The notes under the pieces: model-generated
What the model was told of the DNA's origin: nothing
Seen by the model: the letters and a program-made list of their open reading frames with translations, nothing else
The model's database searches: none
Assembly: GCA_030407085.1 (NCBI GenBank)
Contig: CM059584.1
Span: forward strand, 124,956,001-125,020,000
Direction of reading: 5' to 3'
Length of the DNA stretch: 64,000 nt
Source: Trichopria drosophilae
Taxonomy: Eukaryota; Arthropoda; Insecta; Hymenoptera; Diapriidae
Translations under genes and position numbers: made by a program
In this document: positions 36,898 to 48,589 of the stretch, one piece after another
Numbering within the stretch: position 1 is the first letter of the stretch
Layout of the letters: every line of letters starts with the position of its first letter

Positions 36898-39800
36898 ACA
36901 TGATGATATAGGGGCTTTATCACACAATACATAGCTCATGCTTCTTTCCCAACGGAAAACGATTAAAATGTATTTTATCGGTTGCACACATTTCTTGTTA
37001 CAATGTAAAAATTTATTACGCGTGACAAATTGTATAAGATTTAGAAAGAAGTTACTTTTGCATAGCAAATTCAACAAATTAAATTTTGCATTAATATTTT
37101 TTATTGTATTTTATTGGGAATATACAGTTCAACTCAACAATATACATAATATATTATATCTTAATGTTTTAACTAAATATTTATTATTTATATTTTGCAT
37201 TATGCATGATCATACATGTACATTCATTTATATGTACATGGGTGTATTTCTATGCGAATACTTATATGCAATACGATGTTATATAACATATTTATAATAG
37301 CATGTTAAACATAAAAGAAACATTTGTTTTTTCAAATACTATACGTGAAGTATACGACAAAATGAACAATAAATAAATTTTTAAATAATGTACCTTTGAC
37401 AAAAACAATGCAATATATCGTTAGAAACAAATCATTTGTTGGATTTTGTCTGATTTTGTTAATATTTTGCAAAAAGAAGTAATTTTACACAACTAGTAAA
37501 TAAGAATTCGATACAATCATTTTCATTCCTATATTAACTAAAAAACAAAAATAATAATTTGTATCACAAGTGCCTCAACTGCTATAATTAAAAAACTGAA
37601 TTAATGATCGTTTTCGGTCTTAAAATGTTTCATTTTATTACTAATTTTTGGTGGCAGATGGGTACATTATACTTGTACTATTTTATTAATTATTTCTCTG
37701 GATTTCCCTATCTAATATCTATACTGACAATCAGTGACTATTTTTCTTATAATATAAATCATTGAAATTTAAATTGTTTTTCTATTCTATTCGATGAATA
37801 CAAACAATAATTTAAACATTTTTACGATGTGTCAGAACATTCATTGGACATCGTTCTCTATTTTTTAATTCTTTTGGTATTTTTTAAATTCATATTTTGG
37901 AGCCTGGATTACTTCTAATGACTTTTTGGCGCTTTTTTTGAAACATGTTCTTATTTTTCAAACAACGTTACTGATATATTGTGTAATATAGAACAACTCA
38001 AACGTAATTGTGGGACTAACTGACAATAATATTTTTATTTGTTCCGTTGCAAGCATATTGAACATTATTTTACATTTTCATGACTTAAAATAGTCCGATA
38101 AGTTTATTACAATCCTCTTGTAGCACGATTTATTCGTATAAGTATTTACTATTATTTAAGGAGGTTTTGGAATATTTTTAATATATTTTCTTACCACCTA
38201 CGACCTGTTTGCTAACCTCTTATCTTTCTGTTTTTTTTAAAATATATTGTAGTTCTTCTACGATAGTAATGGATTTTGATCCATTTGTATTAATTATCAT
38301 GTTACTATTAGTATAAAGTAAAGAAAAATATTACTAAAACAGTTTACTCTCGGTAGAAATTACCTTTAAATATTCAACATTTTTTCATTAATAAACTTAA
38401 ATCCTGTATAGATTATGGAAAATAAATGTAGCGTTTTCCAATTTTCGTGGATAACATTTTGATACCCTTTTTAGATAAATTTTGGACCTATGTTGCCTGG
38501 ATACTTTTATCCAATTTCTGTCCAGTTTTTATTCTTTTTGTTTTGTTTTTATGTATGGGTTTTTAAGCATATATATTATCAAAAAACGATACTTTGAACG
38601 ATTTTGATATCATAATATGAGTACTTCATTCATCAGTGTTCGTGTAAGTATAATCATCATAATTACTATTGTTATAATTATTGTAGTTAAAATGTTGCAA
38701 TATCAACTTCCAATATTGTTGCATGCAGAAATAAATGTTTAAACAATAAACACAGTTCGATCCCAATATACAGTCATATTCTTAGACCTATGCTGAAAAA
38801 TCAACCTTTTGTCATTTTTACTGCAGATCACTTCATAATAAATTTAAAATTTTAGCTTATTTTAAGTTCTTTTTATTTGGAACGTATGTATTATAACTAG
38901 TGTTCCCAATTGGTGTCGTTAGAATTTATTATACTTTTATCACCTTCAATATATAATTCAAATAGAAATAACATAGAAAATAAAACTGTTATTGATTGTT
39001 CAGGAACTTGATCAGCACAATAAATTTAAAATGCTTGGTAACAAAAGTGAATTAAATTTGAAATCGTATATTTAAAAGTGCTGCAATAAATCCGAAATAT
39101 GACTATCTCCAAATTTTGAAAAAGTTAGCCATATTTATTGCAACATATTGTTATTATTTGAACATAAGATCTGAACTTGCAACAACAAATTGGAATAATC
39201 CAAATGCAAGAGAAGAAAATCTTAATATGACACCTTACTCTCTAAGTTTGAATTAGTGAAATATTTACTAATTTAGTAGGACAACTCTTGACTGATAAAT
39301 TAGTTATTTAATGATATTTTACTATTTCAATGAGTAAAATGTTTAGGTGAGGTCTCACTGATTGCACTCAGTAGAACCGTTCTCCTCTTAAATAGTATTA
39401 TAATAGTATTTTCTATTTGAATTAGTTAAAGATTATAATTTAAATTTGCACACTCCTTAATTTATTTTTATAACTTTCTAGAATTTTTTCTACATTGAAA
39501 TCAGGAATTGAACTCTCCAAATCTGAATTAACTGTAAAATACTAATTTACAATGAAATGTGGGTTTCTATCAAATAGTAATTTGTTTCCTGGACAATAGT
39601 AAAAAAACTGGAAATGTATGAATACAATGTTACTACTCTAAAAGTAGAATTTGAATATTTTAGTTTAGCTGATTTTGGAATTCGTAATATATTAGCAGTT
39701 TTTAATTGTTTATAAAATAGTTTACTAATTGAATTAATGGCTTACTATTCGTTTTTTATTTAGTAGTTTTTAACTAATTCAAATTTAGAGAAAAAATGTA

Positions 39801-40746
39801 TAGAAAATCTATATTGGTAAGTAACTGTTTTTATTGAAAATTCGATCATTGCAATTGTTAACTGCGTTTATGAATAAACAATAACAACAAAAGAATGCAT
39901 TCGATACATTATTTATCTTAGTTTTTTTCTAACCTGAATTTTGTTTCGTAATTCAGTTTTATTAATTCAATTATTAACCCATGATTAAATTACTAATGGG
40001 AACAGTAAAAAAAAGTAACTAATTCAATTAGTAGAATTTTATTAATTCACTTTAAGAAAGTAAGTTTAGATAATTTGACAACATTAACTAATCTCAAATT
40101 ATTAATTTAGTTGAGCAATATTAAATTACTTTGTACTTTTGTAAGTAACTGATAAACTATTGAATCAAATAGAGTATAATCTGTAACTGAACATCTTCCT
40201 TGTACATTATTATGCGTAATCTATTCGAATAGTGTATACTATATTTTTAAATAGTATTCATACAATTATTTAATATTTTTAATGTAATTTATAAATAACA
40301 GTAAGACCATAAACATCACATAAATAGTTTAATATTTTGTATTATTTAGAGTGACGAATTCGTGTAGATTAAAATAGTAAAATATTGAAAATTAGTTACT
40401 CAATACTTTATTCTGTATTTAAGTTATTTTTAGTGTTGTCATGTTATTAATTATTTCTTTTCTTTCATGAACAGGGTTTAACATTTTTTAATGAAATAGT
40501 GGAATATTACAATAAAAATCATACATTTTTATTTACATTTTGAAAACTTATAAATACAAATCTCGCGACTTAGTTTTTCAGTTTAGAAATAGTACTATCT
40601 TATAGTAAGTATATTAAAAACAACCTATTATAATTGGATTAAAGTAGTTTGCTTATCATATTTTTGTTAATATCTTATATAAACAAGAAAATTAATGAAA
40701 TGCTAATATGCAAATTCCGTCCGCAATTTCTTTATAAAAAAAAAGT
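36898..40746. other. Very AT-rich stretch between tRNA copies, no gene seen
   Basis: No motif-bearing frame. 39235-40150 is rich in ACTAATT/AATTAGT words in both orientations, of unknown meaning. The 119-codon open frame at 36938-37297 is AT-driven and unlike known proteins. Confidence 0.5.
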
Positions 40747-40828
40747 CGACGAGGATGGGATTCGAACCCACGCGTGCAGAGCACATTGGATTAGCAGTCC
40801 AACGCCTTAACCACTCGGCCACCTCGTC
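40747..40828 (-). tRNA. tRNA-Ser (anticodon GCT), copy 2
   Basis: Same sequence as copy 1 except that the acceptor stem is fully paired (GACGAGG/CCTCGTC). Type II, 82 nt, A and B boxes intact. The A-run at about 40736-40744 gives the minus-strand T-run terminator. Confidence 0.96.
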
Positions 40829-40917
40829 ATGCGTTGCGCATCATTTTTATTTCCTCAAGTCCAAAATTGAATTACCTCTAATAAGATTTCACGTTCGTAT
40901 TTACCAAAAATGAAATT

Positions 40918-40999
40918 CGACGAGGATGGGATTCGAACCCACGCGTGCAGAGCACATTGGATTAGCAGTCCAACGCCTTAACCACTCGGCCACCTCGTC
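40918..40999 (-). tRNA. tRNA-Ser (anticodon GCT), copy 3
   Basis: Identical in form to copy 2, 89 bp away in the same orientation. An A5 run at about 40905-40909 can serve as terminator. Flanking DNA differs from copy 2, so the duplication is old or only the gene is conserved. Confidence 0.96.
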
Positions 41000-41088
41000 A
41001 TATCGTACGAAATGTTTTTATATCATCTGTCATACAAATTTAATTCTTCTAAATATGGTTTATTTTATGTCATTACAAAAAAAAATGT

Positions 41089-41170
41089 CGACGAAGATGG
41101 GATTCGAACCCACGCGTGCAGAGCACATTGGATTAGCAGTCCAACGCCTTAACCACTCGGCCACCTCGTC
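41089..41170 (-). tRNA. tRNA-Ser (anticodon GCT), copy 4
   Basis: Carries the same single acceptor-stem difference as copy 1 (CTTCGTC). 89 bp from copy 3. The A-run at about 41077-41085 gives a strong minus-strand terminator. Antisense open frames here simply translate the tRNA. Confidence 0.96.
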
Positions 41171-42263
41171 ATTTGATAATCGTAATTTTGGGCTTGCAAT
41201 TCCTCTTATCTCAATGCCGTTAAATAAGTAATACGTTACAATATAAATATATAACAAAGTTGTAACCAAAAGATGAAAATGATGTTAGCCAGCTTTTTAA
41301 AATTATTTACGTAATTATTAACCGCCATATTAGTGACGTTATATTTATATACTTACTTGCATATGCATAATAATACTATAGTGTCATAAACATTATTAGT
41401 ACATTATTGTAACCAAAAAAGAGTATTTTGTACCTCTTTAACAGTAGGATAAATAAAATAGAATATTGCAATTATATATCGACATAAATTAAGATTTGAT
41501 AATGTCTAATAATTTGATAAAATCCAAACTTTGTAAATATGTTAAGGCATGTCTGCAATTTTAACAGTTAGTTTTCAAATGAATAGTCTACACTGATCAT
41601 ATGCTTTACGTTAAGAGGTTAAGTTAATATATAACAATAAGAAAATATAATTGTGTTTTAATAATTCGTCCAGTTAAGATGACTATTTAAAATATTAATA
41701 AACATGTATATGTTGTTTCTGTTGGTGTTTTAAATAAAACACGTAAAATGTAGTTTAAGATATAATATAATATTAATATTTTACAATATTTATTTGGTGT
41801 TTTTGTACTGTTGGGTATTATGCGTATAATTAAGCGAACTTAGCTAAGGAAAGTTCTATTATAATTATACGAAGCGACACTTTCGATAAGATCAAATGGT
41901 AGATATTTAAAGTTTATACTGCGACCTAAGTATAGAAAATTAATTCAGGAACACTGCACTCAAGGGGATTATGAACGGTAACAATAAGAGCCAAGGGGTT
42001 TTTGAGGTTATGTTAAAATCCTGATCTGGTGGGGTTAAGCGGACCTCGGATGCGGATTCAGGGACTCCAAAAAGCCCAAAAATAGTAAGCATGGTGAGAC
42101 CTATAAATCAGAGCATATATTTTTTTTTGTGTGGTTTGTGTTATTAATAAAAGGCGGAGATTACTATCATGAGTTCAATGTTGTATCAAGGACAACATGC
42201 GCTCTTCCGAAATAAAAGATGATCTAGCTAAGAGATTTACAAAACACTCCCAGAAGCGATGAT
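41171..42263. other. AT-rich stretch, no gene seen
   Basis: No recognised feature. Near 42010-42100 some words (CTGATCTGGTGGGGTTAAGC, GATTCAGGGACTCC) resemble fold-back arm blocks but have no partner that I can place. Confidence 0.4.
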
Positions 42264-43590
42264 GATACATACCAACAAAATTTGAGAAAATTGCAGAACC
42301 AAGAACCAGAACATATTTTCCAAAGGTATTTGACGCTATAAATTCGAATCCGACCCTCAGAATAGCCCCTATACGTCAGGTTTTTGAGACTTTTTAAACC
42401 AAAAAGTGCAAAAAGTACGTTTTTTGGGTACATTTGAGGTGCTGTAACTTCAAGACAGATTTTTTTTCAAAACGGTCGTCACGGTATCTTAAAGTACTGT
42501 TGTTGCCCTTTAAAATCCGTTTTCAAACTTAGAAAAATCGTTATTGGTTGTTGAGATATCCTCTGTTGAAGTTTCTGAGTTTGTCAAATTCGGCGATATT
42601 CAGAAACTGAGCAGAATCAGATAAGGCTTCAAAAATAGAAAGAAATTAACCAAAAAGACCTAAATTTCAAATGGCTCTTGAGATGTTCGGTGTTGCTGAG
42701 TAGGAATTTGAAGTCAGAATAACAAAATACAAAATGTCGGATTCAATATGGCTGACAAACTTTTGTAAAAATCGACCTAATTCGCTTCAAACTTATTACT
42801 CGGGGGTTTTCGAGGTTGCTGAATACGAAACTAAGACCAAAATTGCATAATTTTAAGACCCTGTTCTAATATGTTGACCTTTAAAAATCGATCATGTTCG
42901 CTTCAAACTTGTTATTTACAGGTTTTAGTAGCATATAACCCATACACACAGTTAAATTGCATGTTAATGTACTCAGTCGAATCCAGAGTCATGAAACAAA
43001 GACGTGTCGTTGATCACTCCATTCTTAAAAAAAAAAAATTGTATTTTAATAATATTTTTGTTTAGTTTTTATTTTTATGGTCATATTGTGAACTTATGAA
43101 ATCGATCTCGCTTCATTTCGAATGATCGTTTGACAGCTCTAACTATTTAGTTGGTATGCATACACGGAAACACATTTTGAGTTAACACTGCCTAACAGAA
43201 TCTGTGTATGATAGCCGTGTATGGTTAATCAGAAGCTTTATCTGGTTCTGCTCAGTTTCTGAATATCGCCGAATTTGCCAAACTCAGAAACTTCAACCGA
43301 CGATATCTGAGTGAGTAATAAAGATTTTTCTATGTTCAAAAACGGATTTGGAAGGGCAAAAACAGTACTATAAGATACCGTGACGATCGTTTTAAAAAAA
43401 AAATCTGTCTTGAAGTTACAGCACCTCAAATGTATCCAAAAAAACGTACTTTTTGCAGTTTTAGGTTAAAATATCTAAAAGACCTGACGTATAGGGGCTA
43501 TTCTGAGATTGGATTCGAATTAATCGCGTCGAATACCTACGGAAAAGTATGTTCTGGTTCTTGGTTCTCAAATTTGTCGGCCTGTGTATT
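42264..43590. mobile_element. Fold-back element with ACACAGG-type end, about 1.33 kb
   Basis: Arms 42264-42630 and 43230-43590 are inverse. Shared blocks are GAACCAAGAACCAGAACATA, CCCCTATACGTCAGG, GTACATTTGAGGTGCTGTAA, CACGGTATCTTA and AATTCGGCGATATTCAGAAA. The right tip inverted reads AATACACAGGCCGACAAATT, like the element at 21120-21878. The interior holds one GGCGG-family unit around 42735-42830 (GGATTCAATATGGCTGAC, TTATTACTCGGGGGTTTT). Non-coding. Confidence 0.82.
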
Positions 43591-44429
43591 ATATGCTCCT
43601 TTTTGAATACACCTCAAACGATTGTTTTTTGCTCCAAAGATTTCTTAAAGAATCTACTTACTTCACAAGACTCGGCACACTAATACGATCTTCCAAATTT
43701 TGAATAAAATCCAAATGAACTTTTAGATCTTCAACGAGAAAATTCCAGTATACATTTGTGATAAAAGAGTTATAACTGCAAAATAACATATATACGGATA
43801 AACTCCTAAAAGAAAGAAAAACATACATTTCATTCATATATAAAATTAAATTTTAAGTAGGTTTTTTATATTGTCGATCAATTGCCGAACAATAATTAAA
43901 ATGGCGAGCTAATGACCTACAAAGGTATTAGTATTTCCGTCAATACGCGAAAAGAATTTTCATTAAAAGAAAAAATGGAAAGCGACAAAATGTACAAGTG
44001 GGGGAAGATAACCACCACATTTCAGATCTTATTGATCCATCTTCAGGAGGCTAATGCTAACACCTTTGTAAGTTTCAAGTCTGCCTTTTTAATAATTATT
44101 CGATACACTTAATTCAAATCAGAATAGTATATTGTACATCTAGGGCGCAAAGTAAGGGATTGGAGGCATACGGGAGTCCCGACAAGAGGAGTCCAAAAAA
44201 AAATTATTAGACATCTCTTGGAAAAGTAATAGCTTAAACCGCAACAATTACTCAGCCTAATTCTCAATGAGAAATAAATACCGTTGACTAAGGTAAAAAG
44301 AGTTTGCGGTCCTAACTTGGTGAAGGTTGTCTGTATTTAAGATAACTGCTGTCCCAAACGAAGGCGTCCGCCGCAGGTGTCCCTACTTTAGCACGTCTGT
44401 TACCGTTTCTCGGTGTAGTAACAATGATC
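43591..44429. other. AT-rich stretch, no gene seen
   Basis: One 66-codon frame (43912-44112) is unrecognised. No RNA gene seen. Confidence 0.4.
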
Positions 44430-45000
44430 TCTTACAGGTTAGGGCCTCAAAGGTAACATCAAACATAACTTACAAACATAGCTTACGCTGATGGCCTCTT
44501 CTTGAAGGTTGGATCCCGAAGCTTCGCTTCCAAACTAAAACCGCCATCTGAAGTCTTCTATAAATAATCTTATAAGATAAGGCATTAAAAATTCAATTAA
44601 ATATTAAATATTTGTCAGTGATAGCTTTAACTACCTTTTTCTTCTAGGTTGGAGCCTGCAGAAGTACACCTAAAAAATGATCCATTGTGTTAATATGTTC
44701 TTGCAGGTTAGAACCCAAAGAGTCAGATCAAATTGTATCATCACAGTTTGTAGCAATAACTACATTGCACAAGTTAGAACTTGATGAGTGATATGGAAAT
44801 CGACAATAATTAAATGCAACATGAATACCTCTTATTAGTGTGAAACTGGAAGACATCATCAAATCGTTGAATCGCATTCTGCAGTCCATCCATTTGATAT
44901 ACATCAAAATATGTCAAACTGACAACAACATTAATTGCAATTTTAATCCGGATTAATAACTGCCTCTTTCAGGTCAGAGCCTGAAGAGTGATATTGAAAC
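44430..45000 (+). repeat. Diverged tandem repeat with period near 67 bp
   Basis: A block of the form CTT.CAGGTTAGARCCTGAAGAG recurs at about 44431, 44501, 44641, 44701, 44768 and 44966. Spacings are about 70, 140, 60, 67 and 198, near multiples of 67. The copies at 44768 and 44966 continue as GAGTGATAT. No open frame spans it. Confidence 0.55.
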
Positions 45001-46274
45001 CTATAATCGTAATTCATGGTGATAACATCCACCTTTAGCTCAAAATTCATATAGGGTCCAATCAAGATTTAAAGTTGATTTCGAAATTATCTGCCGCACA
45101 TATAGGTTAGATTATGAAACTTCAAGGAATAAAAGAATACGCCAATAAAATATTTAGTAGATCTTATAAAATATTTTATAAATTCAACCACATTTTCAAT
45201 TACACGGCCTAAAAGAATATGCCAATCAAGTATTTAGTAGCTCTAACATAATATTTAGTCAATTTTAGTATTTGAACGTTATAATTATGTGGAAAACTAA
45301 TATGTCGTCCAAATGATTAATTGAAATGGTCTTTTTTCAGTGTAGATATTAATCTAATATAGTAATCATATTATAACGTACTATTACAGTAATATTACAA
45401 TAATATAGAAATACTATGGAAATATAACGTATACTTTGAGTCAGCGAGAATGGAACGTTATTAAATATCCACAAAAGTTATTATAAACATTCAGGTTCTA
45501 TAATACGTATATAAATATTTCATAGAGTTGATCATAATTTACTAAGAGTAAGAGTTGACATATACTTGTACAACGGTGCTTTTCGTGTATTTATACCGAG
45601 TGTAAAAAATCTCTGTCACTTGTGAAAAATGAGTCAGTGGTGAGCGATTAATACGGTGGGCCCCGAAGTGTGAAATAACTGTAATAGTACTATAGTGTTG
45701 TAGTGGGATGCTGCTCAGTAAATATAACCGTAATAATGGTGAAATGGCTATACAGTAACATACTACTGTTTAATATAAGCGTAATATTTATGCAATATTA
45801 ATCTGTTATATTAGAGTGAAATATAACCCTAACATTACTGGAATGTACATTCTGAAATATATTTTCGCTTATAATGCAAATAACGGCAATAGTGAAATGC
45901 AGGCTTTGAATCGATTTCTAGGATTGCGAATGTACAGAATAATTTATTCGCCACCTGTTGACAATAACGAGAGACGTTTCTTGATTTAAGGACTTGTATT
46001 TAATTCAGTTCACATTACGTATATAAAAAAAAGAATATTTTAACCAAAAATAGCGAACAACATTCTAGTCTAACTTTACATCGATTGCAAACTGGTCATG
46101 TTTTCGATTACGAGAATACAAACATTCTTGCAAACGAGAAAAACTGGAGAAAAAGATGCAACATGGAACATTTTTTTATCAAAAAATTTCCATTCTTTTT
46201 TAAATTAATAAGTAATTCAAATGTAACATTAACCCGTCGATACTAATACATACATATTCCGTGTCCATGTATTT
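45001..46274. other. AT-rich stretch, no gene seen
   Basis: No coding or RNA signal. A direct repeat of AAGAATA.GCCAAT.AA..ATTTAGTAG occurs at about 45130 and 45211. Confidence 0.45.
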
Positions 46275-46297
46275 ATTGTATTTCGCGCCTCCTCCTC

Positions 46298-46418
46298 AAG
46301 ATCAATTGTAGTATCTCTACTTCATGCCAAAATCTCCACAGTTTTAAAGATAAAAACATGTGACAAACATCCGTGCTTTGTCACTACGAACCACGTCCCC
46401 AGCGCTCCAACTGTCATT
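46298..46418 (+). repeat. Left inverted terminal repeat of the DIRS-like element
   Basis: Starts AAGATCAATTGTAGTATC and ends CCAACTGTCATT. It matches the reverse complement of 48469-48589 with two visible differences (CATCCGTG/CATCTGTG and CACTACG/CACCACG). Confidence 0.9.
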
Positions 46419-46467
46419 ATCTTTCTTTGTGCCGAAAGAACCACACGTATATCGGCGTTCAACAATA

Positions 46468-47275
46468 ATGGGTAAACGTAGTCACCGAGATGTTTCATCA
46501 TCATCCCAGGATGAATGCAAAGTCATTTTAGAGACTTTGAAAAAACTGAAGAAGAAAGTGAAGCGTATGGATAAAAGGAGGTTACACCATAGACAACGTT
46601 CACGTTCATTGTCAACCGACAGTTCGTCCGACTCTGGTAAGAGCTGTTGCAGGAAGTATTGTAATTGAAATAGTATTACATCGTCTTCTTGATTCCTAAA
46701 CAATTTTATGAGATTAAAATTGATGAATTTTGAGGTTACCATATGACAGTAACGTCATCATCAGTATTTACAATACGAAGGCATTTTCTTTTAAAGATAT
46801 GTCTCAACAGCACGCACTCGACAAACCTATTTTGTTCGAGTTATTAGTAAATCTTTAAGATTTACCTTTTGGGAACTCAACAAACCTATTTTGTATGAGT
46901 TTAAACAGTCAACAAAGTAAATGGAGTGCAACAGATCTATCTCATCAAACCTATTTTGTATGAGAATGTTTATTGGAAATATGACAATATTTGAAACCAA
47001 TATATCTTTATCGTCGAACCTATTTCGTACGAGTTTTTATACAAGGTTAAGATAATCAACGAGATTATGTTTACCGTGTTAACCTATAAATCTATTTTAA
47101 AAAATACGGGGTTTTCTTTCTGATAGGCAGAAGTCGCTACAGCAGCAGAAGCATATCTCCAGCAGAGGATCGGACGAGAGACGACGAGTCCAATTATTCA
47201 TTGGAATATACAGGGACCAATGATGATGTTCAAAATGTACATCCGAAATCTGCGTCAACATTATCGCTGGGGTTA

Positions 47276-47322
<47 letters not shown>

Positions 47323-48089
47323 ATTGAACAATCAACGAAAAATGTCATTGGAGGTAGGAAAAACGACTCAGTTTCAGAGGCGGGGCAGTCCCGGGCACTA
47401 CCTACAATCGACGGTCAAACAGAGGGCGAAAAGCAGCTAAGTGACGAGACGCGTCCTAGATATGAATATACTTGGGATCCAAAGATTGTATTGAATAATT
47501 TTTAACAAATTTCAATGATGATTTAGAATTAGAATCTCTCTCTAAGAAATTAATTACACTTTTAGCAATTATAACTGCACATAGAATGCAAACATTTTCG
47601 TTAATTGAAATTGATAATATTTTTGAATATGATTCGAAGTTAGAAATAGCGATTCCTGCGCGTATCAAAACATCAAAACAAAACATAGCTCAACCACTAC
47701 TAGTACTGCCTTTTTATAGCGATATAAGAATTTGTCCAGCGATCACGCTTAAAAAATATTTGCAAAAGACTGCGCAGTTACGAGGATCTGTTAAAAAACT
47801 ATTTATTTCTACGAGAAAACCCTTCAATAGTGTATCACCTCAAACGTTAAGTAGGTGGGTTAAGGACTCTTTATCAGAGGCTGGTATAGATACAAGAATA
47901 TATTCAACGCATAGTACACGCCACGCAGCAACATCAGTTGCTAAGCGATTAGGTATAGGGTTAGATACGATTAGAAAAACCGCTGGTTGGTCAAAACAAT
48001 CGTCAGCGTTTGCAAAATTTTATGATCGCGATATAATCCCAGGTAACGAATCTTTTGCTTTATCGATTCTTGATAATTCAAGAAAATAG
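46468..48089 (+). pseudogene. SR-rich N-terminal region plus tyrosine recombinase, one predicted intron, two frame changes
   Basis: The ATG at 46468 opens a basic, Ser/Arg-rich segment (RQRSRSLSTDSSSDSG). A consensus donor (CTCTG|GTAAGAG) follows at 46636/46637. An acceptor after TTTTCTTTCTGATAG, at 47126/47127, rejoins the frame as RSRYSSRS. Exon 2 passes an A44 tract (47278-47321) and, in the next frame, reaches RPRYEYTWDPKIVL. After a T5 run (47499-47503) it enters the recombinase core. Catalytic residues are Arg in TAHRMQT (47583-47585), His and Arg in STHSTRHAA (47910-47912, 47919-47921), Trp in AGWS and Tyr in KFYDR (48021-48023). Stop at 48087-48089. The enzyme would join the circular element copy to the genome. 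Both frame changes sit in homopolymers, so sequencing error is possible. Related recombinases occur in DIRS, Ngaro and Cryptons; the terminal structure favours DIRS. Confidence 0.8.
46637..47126 (+). other. Predicted intron of the DIRS-like gene, with four CCTAT-loop hairpins
   Basis: 490 bp, GT...AG with a pyrimidine-rich acceptor; splicing keeps the frame. It contains four small inverted repeats sharing a CCTAT loop: 46817-46840 (CTCGACAAA/TTTGTTCGAG), 46874-46901 (AACTCAACAAA/TTTGTATGAGTT), 46941-46964 (CTCATCAAA/TTTGTATGAG) and 47011-47032 (CGTCGAA/TTCGTACG). They are spaced about 59-69 bp apart. Stem bases differ between copies with matching changes on the other side. Confidence 0.55.
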
Positions 48090-48255
48090 TTAATTGATGA
48101 TTCTTATCTAAATTAAAATTGTATAGTTATGCATTTTTTGAAAAGTTGCATCTTTAATGCGTTTAATTGTCTCTGTGCTGCATCGGTGTAATATAGTAAT
48201 ACACAGATAATACATACAAAATTTGTAAGACCAAATTTATCGATTAATTGGTTTT

Positions 48256-48458
48256 ATTGCCGTAATGATCTCTTTAAACATCTACAATTGATCTTGAGGA
48301 GGAGGCGCGAAATACAATTGTATAATTGAACGAACTTACCTGTAAGTGAAGTTCGATTTAAATTGTATGAGCGCCTCCTCCGAAAAGATCAATAACCCAC
48401 CCAAATAATAGAAGCCCGTTATCTAATATATTAGATAAACCCTTTACATTACGGCAAT
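48256..48458. repeat. 12-bp inverted repeat bracketing the internal complementary region
   Basis: ATTGCCGTAATG at 48256-48267 and its exact inverse CATTACGGCAAT at 48447-48458 lie on either side of the internal complementary region. Confidence 0.6.
48282..48393. repeat. Internal complementary region (ICR) of the DIRS-like element
   Basis: Read as reverse complement, it begins with the right outer end (ATTGATCTTTTCGGAGGAGG onward, 48583-48658). It then runs without a gap into the left outer end (GTATTTCGCGCCTCCTCC, from 46278). The two ends share ATT at the join. The match is essentially exact over 112 bp. Confidence 0.9.
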
Positions 48459-48468
48459 CCTTTGAAGA

Positions 48469-48589
48469 AATGACAGTTGGAGCGCTGGGGACGTGGTTCG
48501 TGGTGACAAAGCACAGATGTTTGTCACATGTTTTTATCTTTAAAACTGTGGAGATTTTGGCATGAAGTAGAGATACTACAATTGATCTT
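48469..48589 (-). repeat. Right inverted terminal repeat of the DIRS-like element
   Basis: Inverse copy of 46298-46418. The unique right end 48590-48658 follows and finishes ATTATACAATT. Confidence 0.9.

Noticed and set aside
36938..37297. 119-codon frame rich in F, L, Y and I
   Set aside because: AT-driven composition and no recognisable family; the first half is antisense to another open frame.
40926..41269. Open frames on both strands, including one reading DEVAEWLRRWTANPMC
   Set aside because: They translate the tRNA-Ser genes and their complements.
46482..46742. Minus-strand frame over the SR-rich exon
   Set aside because: Antisense shadow of the DIRS-like N-terminal exon.
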